DNA from: Glycocaulis profundi
Lineage (GTDB): Bacteria > Pseudomonadota > Alphaproteobacteria > Caulobacterales > Maricaulaceae
Assembly: GCA_007050995.1 (NCBI GenBank)
Contig: VJOU01000002.1
Span: 236,255-300,254, forward strand
Direction of reading: 5' to 3'
Length of the DNA: 64,000 nucleotides
The position numbers were made by a program, and so were the translations under genes. The notes under the pieces are model-generated. The model saw nothing but the letters and a program-made list of their open reading frames with translations. It ran no database searches and was not told the DNA's origin. Positions 1 through 7,554 of the stretch are shown here, piece by piece. How positions within the stretch are numbered: the first letter of the stretch is position 1; each line of letters opens with the position of its first letter.

Positions 1-1
1 G

Positions 2-2098
2 ATCAATCCGCGCGCGGCGGCCATCGCCGAGCTGGTGCTGTGGATCGGCTATATCCAGTGGCAGGTGAAATCAGGCGGGATCGACTTCGTCTACGACCCG
101 GTCCTGCGTGATTTTCACAATATCGAATGCCGTGACGCGCTTCTGGACCATGGCGAACCCGCGCTGCGCCGGGACGAGGACGGCAAACCTGTCACGCGCT
201 GGGACGGGATCAGCTTCAAGGATCACCCGGTAACGGCCGAACGCGTGCCGGACGAGGCGGCGCGCGTGGAGATACTCGATTATCCGAAAGCCAAGGCCAC
301 AAGCTGGCCGAAGGCCGAATTCATCATCGGAAACCCGCCTTTCATCGGCGGCAAGGATCTGCGCGCCGCGCTGGGGGATGGCTATGCCGAGGCCCTGTGG
401 CGCGCCTATCCCCACATGCCGCGCTCGGCGGATTTCGTGATGTACTGGTGGGGCAAGGCGGCGGACCTGACGGCGAAGGCCGCCAAGGCCAAGGCGAAGA
501 CGCCGCGGCGTTTCGGCTTCATCACCACCAATTCGCTGCGCCAGACTTTCAACCGGCGCGTGGTGGAGGCCGCGCTGTCCGGCAAGCCGCCACTCTCGAT
601 TCTCTACGCCATCCCGGACCATCCCTGGATGAAGTCAGCGGACAAGGCCGCGGTGCGCATCGCCATGACGGTGGCCGCGCCAGGCGAGGAGCGCGAAGGC
701 GTGCTGGCCGAAGTGGTGCGCGAGGCAGAGCTCAACACCGATGCGCCGCAGGTGGAGCTGCGCCAGCGCACCGGCCTCATCCGCCCGACGATACGGTTGG
801 GCGCGGCGGTCAGCTCGGCTGTGCCGCTGAAATCGAATGAGGGGCTATGCAGTCCGGGTGTGAAGCTTCATGGCTCTGGCTTCATCGTGACGCCTGCCGA
901 GGCGGAGAAGCTGGGCCTTGGGAGCGACCTGGCGGTCGCCGATGTGATCAAGCCCTATCGCAATGGCCGCGATATCAATCAGAAGCCGCGCGGGGTGATG
1001 GTTATCGACCTCTTTGGCCTGACGGCAGACGAGGTGCGCGACCGCTATCCGGCGATTTATCAGCATGTCTTGGAGAACGTGAAACCGGAACGCGATCTCA
1101 ACCGTCGCGAAAGTTACAAAAAGAACTGGTGGATTTTTGGCGAGCCGCGCAATCAGTTGAGGCCTGCATTGAAGGGCCTTCAGCGAACCTTCGTAACAAC
1201 AGAAACAGCAAAGCACCGCATTTTCGATGCGGTGCCGGGTGGCACGCTTCCCGATAACAAGTTGATCTGTTTTGCGCTTCGCGAGGGGCGATTTCTGGCA
1301 ATCCTCCACAGCCAGATTCACTTTCATTGGTACAAAGCCAACTCTGCAAAGATCGGCATGTATGAGGGTGATGCGGTCTACGTGAAGTCCAACTGCTTCG
1401 ATCCCTTCCCCTTCCCGGACCTTGAGGGCAAGCCGGAACTGAAAGCCCGTCTCGATGCGCTGGGCGAGCGGCTGGATGCCTTCCGCAAGGAGCGGCTGGA
1501 AGCCCATGACTTTCTGACCATGACCAGGCTCTACAACGTGCTGGAGCGGGTGCGCGCGCTGGAAGCGGGCAAGGAAGGCGAGCCGCCCCTGACCGATGCC
1601 GAGCGGGACATCTACGATGCCGGTCTGGTCGGGGTGCTCAAAGACATTCACGACCAGATCGATGCGGCGGTGGCCGAGGCCTATGGCTGGCCGGCGGACC
1701 TTGAAGAGGAAGAGATACTCTCCCGCCTTGTCGCGCTGAACCATGAACGCGCCGCCGAAGAGGCGCGCGGGATCGTCCGCTGGCTGCGCCCCGAGTTCCA
1801 GAACCCGGACGGGCAGCAGGCGCGGGCCGCCGTCGAGCAGTCCGAGCTCGAGGTTGGCGTCGCCGCGCCCGAGCCCTCCGGCCCCCGCCTGCCCCAGGAG
1901 CAAGGGGAGCTGGCCCGTTCGGTGCGCGCGCTCGTTGCCGCCGCCCCCACGCCGCTGTCCGCGCGCGAGATCGCCAGCCGGTTCGCAGGCAGGAACACAA
2001 AGGCCAAGATCGGCAGGGTGGACGGCATGCTCTCCATCCTCGCCGCCATCGGTCAGGCCGAAAGCACCGAAGACGGTCGCTGGTTCGCAGGGCAGTGA
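2..2098 (+). CDS. MmeI-like class I SAM-dependent DNA methyltransferase, C-terminal part (5' end outside window)
   Basis: The reading frame is open from the first bases, so the gene starts before the window; about 699 residues are visible. It reads IAELVLWIGYIQWQ, then the amino-methyltransferase motif IV NPPF (bases 332-343) followed by IGGKDLR, and later a VKSNCFDPFPFP segment. These are typical of the MmeI-like family, in which one polypeptide carries an N-terminal nuclease (in true type IIL enzymes), a gamma-class N6-adenine methyltransferase and a target-recognition domain. The last 60 residues look like a winged-helix extension (PTPLSAREIASRF). Expected role: adenine methylation, possibly with restriction. 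Whether a nuclease is present cannot be judged because the N-terminus is missing. The ATG-proximal codons at 35 are internal and are not the start. Confidence 0.85.
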   Translation: MNPRAAAIAELVLWIGYIQWQVKSGGIDFVYDPVLRDFHNIECRDALLDHGEPALRRDEDGKPVTRWDGISFKDHPVTAERVPDEAARVEILDYPKAKATSWPKAEFIIGNPPFIGGKDLRAALGDGYAEALWRAYPHMPRSADFVMYWWGKAADLTAKAAKAKAKTPRRFGFITTNSLRQTFNRRVVEAALSGKPPLSILYAIPDHPWMKSADKAAVRIAMTVAAPGEEREGVLAEVVREAELNTDAPQVELRQRTGLIRPTIRLGAAVSSAVPLKSNEGLCSPGVKLHGSGFIVTPAEAEKLGLGSDLAVADVIKPYRNGRDINQKPRGVMVIDLFGLTADEVRDRYPAIYQHVLENVKPERDLNRRESYKKNWWIFGEPRNQLRPALKGLQRTFVTTETAKHRIFDAVPGGTLPDNKLICFALREGRFLAILHSQIHFHWYKANSAKIGMYEGDAVYVKSNCFDPFPFPDLEGKPELKARLDALGERLDAFRKERLEAHDFLTMTRLYNVLERVRALEAGKEGEPPLTDAERDIYDAGLVGVLKDIHDQIDAAVAEAYGWPADLEEEEILSRLVALNHERAAEEARGIVRWLRPEFQNPDGQQARAAVEQSELEVGVAAPEPSGPRLPQEQGELARSVRALVAAAPTPLSAREIASRFAGRNTKAKIGRVDGMLSILAAIGQAESTEDGRWFAGQ

Positions 2099-2125
2099 GG
2101 CCGCCGCCGGCCCTTCAAAAACCCC

Positions 2126-2458
2126 TCACCCCCCGAAGCCGGGAATCCCCATGCCGCCGGGCAGGCCCATGCCGCTGGTCACTTCGCCCAGCACTTTCTG
2201 GCTGGCCTCGTCGGCCTTGCGCTTGGCGTCGGCCATGGCCGCCAGGATCAGGTCTTCCATGATCTCCGGCTCGCTGGCGTCGATCACGGACGGGTCGATC
2301 TTGACCGCGCGGGGTTCGCCCTTGGCGGTCATCGTGACCTTGATCAGGCCCGCGCCCGCCGCGCCCTCGACCTCCAGCGTGTCGAGCCGGGCCTGGGCCT
2401 CGGCCATCTTCTTCTGCATTTCCTGGGCCTGTTTCATCAGGCCGGCCAGATCTTTCAT
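2126..2458 (-). CDS. ybaB: YbaB/EbfC family nucleoid-associated protein
   Basis: A 110-aa protein of normal family length. It begins MKDLAGLMKQAQEMQKKMAEAQ, the coiled-coil opening of YbaB/EbfC, followed by the VKIDPSV core and a Gly/Pro/Met-rich tail (GMGLPGGMGIPGFGG). Family members are dimeric DNA-binding proteins that coat the nucleoid, and the gene is classically placed directly after dnaX. Here its ATG overlaps the dnaX stop by 4 nt (2455-2458), so translation is probably coupled. Confidence 0.93.
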   Translation of the reverse strand: MKDLAGLMKQAQEMQKKMAEAQARLDTLEVEGAAGAGLIKVTMTAKGEPRAVKIDPSVIDASEPEIMEDLILAAMADAKRKADEASQKVLGEVTSGMGLPGGMGIPGFGG

Positions 2459-4299
2459 CGGCGTCCTTCCTTGCGGGCGTCCGGCCCGGTCTCGTTCTCA
2501 GATTGGGGGGTCTCGTCGGGGGCGGGCGGGTCGAGCACGCCGATGATCTCCGCACCGGGGAACAGGGTCATGGCCCTTACCACGGCGGGATCGCGCTCGA
2601 CGCGCTCCATCGCCTCGCGGTGCTCGCGGCGGCGGCGCTCCTGGACGGTCTCCGCCCCGCGCGCCTTGCCCGAGCCGTCCACCAGCCAGCGCTCGCCGGT
2701 CTGCTCCTGCAGGAAGCCCGCGATGCGCGCGCCCAGATCGCGCGGCGCGCCCTCGGCGGCCTCGAACACCACCTTGCCCGCGCCCACCGACACGGGCCGC
2801 ACATAGCGCTCGATGGCGGCCTGAAGCCCGATGTCGCGCTCGGCTTCGATCAGCGCGATCAGCCCTTCGAAACTGTCCGGCCCCGAGGGAGACGGAGCGG
2901 CGGTTTCGGGTTCGGCGGGCGCTTGTGGAGGCGGAACATGGTCGACCATGCTCCGGGAGGGCTCCGGCAAGGTCGCGGACGGCCCCTGACCCTGCCCGCC
3001 GCCCGCAGGCGGCGCGGCGTTGGATTGCGGAGAGGATAAAGGCTGGCCCGCCAGCAGGCGCGCGGCATCCTCAGGGGACGGCAGGCTGGCCGCCGCCATC
3101 AGCCGGATGATCGCCATTTCCGCAGCCGAGACAGGGTCGGGCGCGCTGCGCACGTCCTCCAGCCCGCTCAACGCGGTCTTCCACAGCCGGGTCAGCCCGG
3201 CGAGGGACTGGGCGCCGGACAGCTCGGACAGAACCGCGACCGTCTCGGCCGCCTCGCCCAGATCCGCGCCCTCGCCCGCCGCCTTGATCCGGCTCATGGC
3301 GTGCAGATAATCGAGCACGTCGCGCATCAACACCTGCGGGTCCGCGCCCGCATCATACTGGCTTTTCAGCTCTTTGAGCGCATCCGGCCCGCGCCCCTCC
3401 AGCGCCGCGGCCAGCAGGTCCAGCACCCGCGAGCGGTCCGCCAGCCCCAGCATGTCGCGCACCTGCGCGGCGCTGACCGGGCCGTCGCCCGTGGCCTGCA
3501 CGATGGCCTGGTCCAGCAGCGACAGCGCGTCGCGCACCGAGCCTTCGGCCGCCCGCGCGATGGCCATAAGCCCGTCGCGCTCGACCGCAGCGCCCTCCTT
3601 CTCGCATATGGCTTCAAGGTGCCCGGTCAGCACCTCGCGGTCCACGCGCTTGAGATCGAAGCGCTGGCAGCGCGACAGCACCGTGACCGGCACTTTCCGG
3701 ATCTCGGTGGTCGCGAAGATGAACTTCACGTGGGGCGGCGGTTCTTCGAGGGTTTTGAGCAGCGCGTTGAACGCCGAGGTCGACAGCATGTGGACCTCGT
3801 CGATGATGTAGACCTTGCACGGCGCGCTGACCGGCGAATACCGCACGCCTTCGAGGATTTCGCGGATGTCGCCCACGCCGGTGCGCGAGGCGGCGTCCAT
3901 CTCCATCACGTCGACATGGCTCGATTTGGCGATCGCCGCGCAGTGGATGCCGGGCGGATCGAGCTCGATGGAGGGGCCCTTGCGCCCGTCTTCGGTCTGG
4001 TAGTTCAGCGCCCGGGCGATCAGGCGCGCGGTGGTGGTCTTGCCCACCCCCCTCACCCCGGTGAGCATGTAGGCGTGCGCGATCCGGCCCGCCGCGAAGG
4101 CGTTGGTCAGGGTGCGGACCATGGCCTCCTGGCCGATCAGGTCCTTGAAATCCTGGGGGCGGTATTTGCGCGCCAGCACCTGATAGCCGCCGGGCGCGGC
4201 GTCCTTGGGCGCGGGATCGAAGCCGGGCAGGTCGAGGGAGGCCTCGTCCGGGTCCGCCTCGGCGGGCCGGGCGTCAGCGCCGGAGGTCTCGTCCATCAT
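2455..4299 (-). CDS. dnaX: DNA polymerase III subunit gamma/tau
   Basis: 614 aa. It is the clamp-loader ATPase that loads the sliding clamp and, through its C-terminal region, links clamp loader, helicase and polymerase core. AAA+ landmarks are the Walker A GVRGVGKTTT (residues 81-90), Walker B IIDEVH (165-170), sensor FATTE (195-199) and the SRC arginine-finger motif (209-211). The zinc-binding cysteine module present between Walker A and B in enterobacterial DnaX is missing; only C120 remains in that stretch, a pattern known in alphaproteobacteria. The middle is Pro/Gly-rich (about 415-475), followed by a tau-type C-terminal domain. A 35-residue acidic N-terminal extension precedes YQVLARKYRP. 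No slippery A6G-type site was noticed, so a separate gamma form is not predicted. Confidence 0.96.
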   Translation of the reverse strand: MMDETSGADARPAEADPDEASLDLPGFDPAPKDAAPGGYQVLARKYRPQDFKDLIGQEAMVRTLTNAFAAGRIAHAYMLTGVRGVGKTTTARLIARALNYQTEDGRKGPSIELDPPGIHCAAIAKSSHVDVMEMDAASRTGVGDIREILEGVRYSPVSAPCKVYIIDEVHMLSTSAFNALLKTLEEPPPHVKFIFATTEIRKVPVTVLSRCQRFDLKRVDREVLTGHLEAICEKEGAAVERDGLMAIARAAEGSVRDALSLLDQAIVQATGDGPVSAAQVRDMLGLADRSRVLDLLAAALEGRGPDALKELKSQYDAGADPQVLMRDVLDYLHAMSRIKAAGEGADLGEAAETVAVLSELSGAQSLAGLTRLWKTALSGLEDVRSAPDPVSAAEMAIIRLMAAASLPSPEDAARLLAGQPLSSPQSNAAPPAGGGQGQGPSATLPEPSRSMVDHVPPPQAPAEPETAAPSPSGPDSFEGLIALIEAERDIGLQAAIERYVRPVSVGAGKVVFEAAEGAPRDLGARIAGFLQEQTGERWLVDGSGKARGAETVQERRRREHREAMERVERDPAVVRAMTLFPGAEIIGVLDPPAPDETPQSENETGPDARKEGRR

Positions 4300-4339
4300 G
4301 GGGCGCGGCCCTTCCCTCGCTGGCGTCGAACTGGGGGAA

Positions 4340-4436
4340 GGCGGCGGAAGACCGGACGGCGACCCGAGCCGGAACTCGTTACGGCTGCTTCCTTCCGGAC
4401 CTGACCGGGTTGGCGAGGGGCCCGTCCGCCGCCGGC
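4340..4436 (-). ncRNA. ffs: Small signal recognition particle RNA (4.5S type)
   Basis: The minus strand carries the near-invariant SRP domain IV core: GGTCAGGTCCGGAAGGAAGC (around 4386-4405), which contains the GGAA tetraloop and both internal loops. Flanking arms pair as a long hairpin: the 5' arm near 4420-4436 (GGCGGCGGACGG) is complementary to the 3' arm near 4340-4360 (CCGTCC ... CCGCCGCC). The size of about 97 nt fits the bacterial small SRP RNA, which binds Ffh for co-translational membrane targeting. It lies just upstream of dnaX on the same strand, a common alphaproteobacterial arrangement. The exact ends are approximate. Confidence 0.92.
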
Positions 4437-4490
4437 CTTCCTGCCGCCAATATCGCGGGTCGGCGAGCAGGTTTCAAGCGGGCTGTCCCG

Positions 4491-4706
4491 TCAGAGTTCA
4501 GCGGCCTCGCGCAGGAAGGCCGCATGCTGGTCGAGCACCGCGATCAGGCGCGGATCGCCGCCCTCCGCGACCAGCCGCTCGAGCCACAGCTCGACCACGG
4601 CGGATTGAGTGCACAGCCAGTCGCGCAGGCGGCCTGCGGGGGGCTGGGGAAGAGCCGCGGACGGCGCGGCGGCGAAGGCGGGGGGAAGAGCGAGAAGCTG
4701 AGCCAT
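4491..4706 (-). CDS. Small hypothetical protein (71 aa)
   Basis: 71 aa, starting MAQLLALPPAFAAAPSAA. The N-terminal third is hydrophobic and Ala/Pro-rich, and the C-terminal part (RLRDWLCTQSAVVELW ... LIAVLDQHAAFLREAAEL) should be helical. No known family was recognised. The case for a real gene is a plausible ORF upstream of ffs on the same strand and a Fur-like sequence at 4718-4735, 12 nt before the ATG. The signal for a coding function is moderate because GC-rich DNA produces chance ORFs of this size. Confidence 0.5.
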   Translation of the reverse strand: MAQLLALPPAFAAAPSAALPQPPAGRLRDWLCTQSAVVELWLERLVAEGGDPRLIAVLDQHAAFLREAAEL

Positions 4707-4717
4707 GAGAGAAGCAT

Positions 4718-4735
4718 TATGCGACTCATTCTCAT
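4718..4735 (-). promoter_or_regulatory. Candidate Fur-type iron box
   Basis: On the minus strand the site reads ATGAGAATGAGTCGCATA. It matches the left half of the enterobacterial Fur operator style (ATGAGAATGA...CAT) at about 13 of 18 positions; the right half is degenerate. It lies immediately upstream of the 71-aa ORF start at 4706. Alphaproteobacteria often use Irr/RirA instead of Fur, so this is only a candidate. Confidence 0.3.
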
Positions 4736-4784
4736 TTTCAAGCGGATTTTCCGCGGCACGGCCAATTGCAAGCCACTACACATG

Positions 4785-4813
4785 AAAAAGCCCCGCGCCG
4801 AGGGCGCGGGGCT
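4785..4813 (-). terminator. Rho-independent terminator of first OMP gene
   Basis: An 11-bp perfect stem AGCCCCGCGCC / GGCGCGGGGCT with a 3-nt loop. Read on the minus strand it is followed by TTTTT. It lies 48 nt past the stop of the beta-barrel gene ending at 4861. Confidence 0.85.
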
Positions 4814-4860
4814 GTTCCATCCGGATCCGGCGGGCCGGATCCGATTCGCCTGACCGTTTC

Positions 4861-5394
4861 CTAGAAGCGGCGGACGTAGGACACGCCAAAGGCGTCGGCC
4901 TTGCCGTTGCCGTCGGTGAAGTCATAGCGGGTGTAGTCGAAGCGCACCGCGTTCGGACCGGCGAAGGCCCATTCCGCGCCGCCGCCGAAGGCCCAGCCGT
5001 CGACATTGTCAGACACGGTCACGCCCGCGGCGGACACTTCGGCGTCGGCATAGATGTAGCCGCCGCGCGCGAACACGGAGAACTCCGGCGAGATCGGGTA
5101 CTGCGCTTTCGCATATGCGCCGATGCCGTAGTCCAGCCCGCCTTTGACGGCCTCGCCGCCCACGGTGGCGATGGTTTCATCGCCCAGACCGATCAGCAGG
5201 TCGGCTTCCACGCCGAAGAAGGGCGTGAAGTCATAGCCGCCGCGGATCGACAGGGCGTCGATGTCCAGCGAGTCCGCGTCGATGAACTGGTAGCCCGCGC
5301 CCAGATGGAACTGGCCCGACTGGACCGGCTGCTGAGCCTGGGCGGCGCCCGCCAGCAGAACGACGGCGGAAGCGGTGAGGAAAAGGGTCTTCAT
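4861..5394 (-). CDS. Outer membrane beta-barrel protein (OmpA-like/OMP_b-brl family), copy 1
   Basis: 177 aa. It has a signal peptide MKTLFLTASAVVLLAGAAQA, then alternating amphipathic strands (FHLGAGYQFID, LSIRGGYDFTPFFGVEADLL, AYAKAQYPISPEFSVFARGGY, GWAFGGGAEWAFAGPNAVRFDY) and a C-terminal Phe (SYVRRF), as expected for BamA-dependent insertion. This fits an 8-stranded barrel porin-like family of unknown ligand. It is a clear paralog of the next gene at 5690-6226, with near-identical segments AGPNA.RFDYT and VSYVRRF. It stands alone with its own terminator and a shared inverted-repeat element 120 nt upstream of the ATG. Confidence 0.85.
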   Translation of the reverse strand: MKTLFLTASAVVLLAGAAQAQQPVQSGQFHLGAGYQFIDADSLDIDALSIRGGYDFTPFFGVEADLLIGLGDETIATVGGEAVKGGLDYGIGAYAKAQYPISPEFSVFARGGYIYADAEVSAAGVTVSDNVDGWAFGGGAEWAFAGPNAVRFDYTRYDFTDGNGKADAFGVSYVRRF

Positions 5395-5513
5395 GATCGA
5401 CTGACCTTTATGGTTTTTCGTTGCGAGCCCCCGGCCCGTGGCGCGAAGTTGTGGTCGCTCAGGGGCCTCCGCAAGCGCTTCAAACCCTCATGAATGTGCA
5501 CCCCGCCCAAGCT

Positions 5514-5550
5514 GTGTCCTTCCGGACACGGACTATGGCCGGAATATGGC
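5514..5550 (-). promoter_or_regulatory. Conserved inverted-repeat operator, copy 1 (GTGTCC-N4-GGACAC)
   Basis: A perfect inverted repeat GTGTCC TTCC GGACAC at 5514-5529, followed in plus-strand reading by GGACTATGGC and a second TATGGC (to 5550). The same block aligns without gaps to copies at 6351-6387 and 57531-57567. It lies 120 nt upstream of the leftward OMP gene start at 5394, so a dimeric regulator or extended promoter element is likely. The regulator is unknown. Confidence 0.6.
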
Positions 5551-5626
5551 CGACATCGCCCAACACACTGAAAAAGCCGGGATTACGCCCAATTGGTAAA
5601 CAGCTTCACTTTCATCCCGTCCCACG

Positions 5627-5658
5627 AAAAAGCCCCCGCGCCGGAGCGCGGGGGCTTT
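5627..5658 (-). terminator. Rho-independent terminator of second OMP gene
   Basis: Stem AAAGCCCCCGCGC / GCGCGGGGGCTTT with a 4-nt loop, followed on the minus strand by TTTTTCG. It lies 32 nt past the stop of the gene at 5690-6226, and the rightmost base is about 100 nt upstream of the copy-1 operator. Confidence 0.85.
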
Positions 5659-5689
5659 CATCGTCAGCACGGTGATCCGTGCGTCCGGC

Positions 5690-6226
5690 CTAGAAGCGGC
5701 GGACGTAGGAGACCGAGTAGCTGTCGGACACGCCGTTGTCGTTGACGTAGTCGGCGTGGGTGTAGTCGAAGCGCAGGGCGTTCGGACCGGCGAAGGCCCA
5801 TTCCGCGCCGCCGCCCCAGGCCCAGCCGTCCACATCGTCAACGGCCCGGCCGCCCAGGAAGGTGCCGCGCACGTTGGCGTAGGTGTAACCGCCGCGGGCG
5901 AAGACGTTGATGGTCTCGGTCACGGGGTACTGCGCCTTGGCGAACGCGCCCAGCGAGTAATCGAACGCGGAGTCGTCCTCGATGCCGCCCACGGTCACGG
6001 TGGTGTCGGTCAGCGGCAGGGTGAGGTCGCCTTCGACGGCGAAGAACTCGTTGATCTCGTAGCCGGTGCGGAACAGGGCGTTGTGGTACCCGTTCCCGCC
6101 GACGTCGGTGTACTGGTAGCCGGCGCCGAGGTTGAAGCCGGTTTCCTGCACGGGGGCGGGCTGCTGCGCGATGGCGGCGCCCGAGGCGATGATGGCGGCC
6201 GAGCCGGCCAGGAGGAGAGTTTTCAT
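5690..6226 (-). CDS. Outer membrane beta-barrel protein, copy 2
   Basis: 178 aa from the ATG at 6226; the in-frame upstream extension to 6439 lacks a signal peptide and is rejected. Signal peptide MKTLLLAGSAAIIASGAAIA, then beta-barrel strands and the C-terminal SYVRRF. Strand-by-strand it resembles copy 1 at 4861-5394 (LGAGYQY, GAFAKAQYPVTETINVFARGGYTYA, WGGGAEWAFAGPNALRFDYT). This points to a tandem duplication that has diverged in the loops, which are the likely surface-exposed parts. It has a separate promoter region and terminator, so the two copies can be regulated independently. Confidence 0.85.
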   Translation of the reverse strand: MKTLLLAGSAAIIASGAAIAQQPAPVQETGFNLGAGYQYTDVGGNGYHNALFRTGYEINEFFAVEGDLTLPLTDTTVTVGGIEDDSAFDYSLGAFAKAQYPVTETINVFARGGYTYANVRGTFLGGRAVDDVDGWAWGGGAEWAFAGPNALRFDYTHADYVNDNGVSDSYSVSYVRRF

Positions 6227-6562
6227 AATCGACTCCAGTCTGTTCTGTTTTTTCGTCTCGCGCCCTCCCAGCGCTGCGGGAGAGTTGCGAGGTGAAAGAA
6301 CGGTTCGCAAGGGCTCGCCGCTGCAGCAATCTGTGCGGACAACCGCATGTGTGACCGTCAGGACACGGACTATGGCGAGACTGTGGCGATTGCGTGCGCT
6401 CAGCGCCTTTATCATTGAAAAAAGACACGTTTTCGCCACCGCCCTTAATGTCCGCGCGGGCCGCAGGGTTGATGAATCCGCTCATTCGCAATCGCAGCGA
6501 GCCCGGATACCCCACCCGCGGGCGCTGGTCTGGAACCGCGCGGCGGTTTATCTGGCGGGCTC
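6227..6562. other. Divergent intergenic region between OMP copy 2 and nudC
   Basis: 336 bases without a convincing gene. It holds the leftward OMP promoter region, the second copy of the GTGNCC-N4-GGACAC element (6351-6366) and the rightward nudC promoter. A TTTTTTCGTCTCGCG 5'-UTR segment near 6250 resembles the TTTTCGTTGCGAG segment upstream of OMP copy 1. Confidence 0.6.
6351..6387 (-). promoter_or_regulatory. Conserved inverted-repeat operator, copy 2 (GTGACC-N4-GGACAC)
   Basis: GTGACC GTCA GGACAC at 6351-6366, then GGACTATGGC and a second TGTGGC by 6387. The block aligns without gaps to the copy at 5514. It lies 125 nt upstream of the leftward OMP start at 6226, matching the 120 nt of copy 1. 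Confidence 0.6.
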
Positions 6563-7411
6563 ATGGATCTGACCTTCACACGCTCCCCCCTCGACCATGC
6601 CGGCCTGTTTCGCGGCGACCCCGACTGGATCGACGGCCTTATGGCCGACCCGTCCGCCCGCGTGCTGGCCCTGTCGGGCGGCGCGCCCCTGCCCGGACCG
6701 GACGGCGCGCCGCTGGCGCTGACCGTGCCGGAGGCGCAGGCCCGGGCCCTGCCGCCCGGACTGGTCTTTCTGGGGCTGGAGGACGGCGCGCCGTGGTTCG
6801 CCGCCACGGTGGAGGGCGAGGCGCTGGACTTCCGGCGCGCGGCGATGACCGCCCCGCCGGGACTGGCCGCGATTATGGGCCGCGCACGCTCGATGCTGAT
6901 GTGGCACGGGCGGCGGCGCTTCTGTTCGAACTGCGGGGCGGAGAACACCGTGCGCGACGGCGGCGCCCGGCTTGTCTGCCCGTCCTGCGGCATGGAGCAT
7001 TTCCCGCGCACCGACCCCAGCGTGATCATGCTTGCCCATCATGGCGACCGCGCCGTTCTGGGCCGCCAGCCCGGCTGGCCCGAGGGCATGTATGCGACGC
7101 TGGCGGGCTTCATGGAGCCGGGCGAGACCATAGAGGAGGCGTGCGCGCGCGAGGTGTTCGAGGAGACGGGACTGCGGGTGACCGCGGCGCGCTATGTCGC
7201 CAGTCAGCCCTGGCCCTTCCCCTCCTCGCTGATGATCGGGCTGATCGCGGAGGTCGCCGACGGCGCCCCCGTGGCCCGGGACGACCTCGAGGATGCGCGC
7301 TGGTTCACGCGGGCGGAGACGCGCGTGCTCTATGAAGACGTGATGGCCCGCTGGGCGCCGCCGCATTTCTCGGTGTCGCGCCTGCTGATCGAAACCTGGC
7401 TGAAAATGTGA
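6563..7411 (+). CDS. nudC: NAD(+)/NADH diphosphatase (RNA NAD-decapping)
   Basis: 282 aa, usual NudC length. Zinc ribbon Cys residues C121, C124, C139 and C142 (CSNC ... CPSC) are followed by the Nudix box at 182-204 (GFMEPGETIEEACAREVFEE) and the NudC-specific SQPWPFP motif (214-220). It hydrolyses NAD(H) to NMN(H) and AMP, and removes NAD caps from RNA. The start ATG at 6563 gives the complete N-terminal domain. It is monocistronic with the next gene 143 nt downstream. Confidence 0.95.
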   Translation: MDLTFTRSPLDHAGLFRGDPDWIDGLMADPSARVLALSGGAPLPGPDGAPLALTVPEAQARALPPGLVFLGLEDGAPWFAATVEGEALDFRRAAMTAPPGLAAIMGRARSMLMWHGRRRFCSNCGAENTVRDGGARLVCPSCGMEHFPRTDPSVIMLAHHGDRAVLGRQPGWPEGMYATLAGFMEPGETIEEACAREVFEETGLRVTAARYVASQPWPFPSSLMIGLIAEVADGAPVARDDLEDARWFTRAETRVLYEDVMARWAPPHFSVSRLLIETWLKM

Positions 7412-7554
7412 GGGGCGGCGCGACGAGGTGACGCGGCGTTTCGAGAGCCCTGCGGTTCCCTTGTCCGCGTTGCCCTAATAGGTTGCCTGCCAAGGCGGGT
7501 CGTGCGAAACACGCGCGCAAATCCGGGAACAGACTGAAAAGCGAGAGGACGTCG

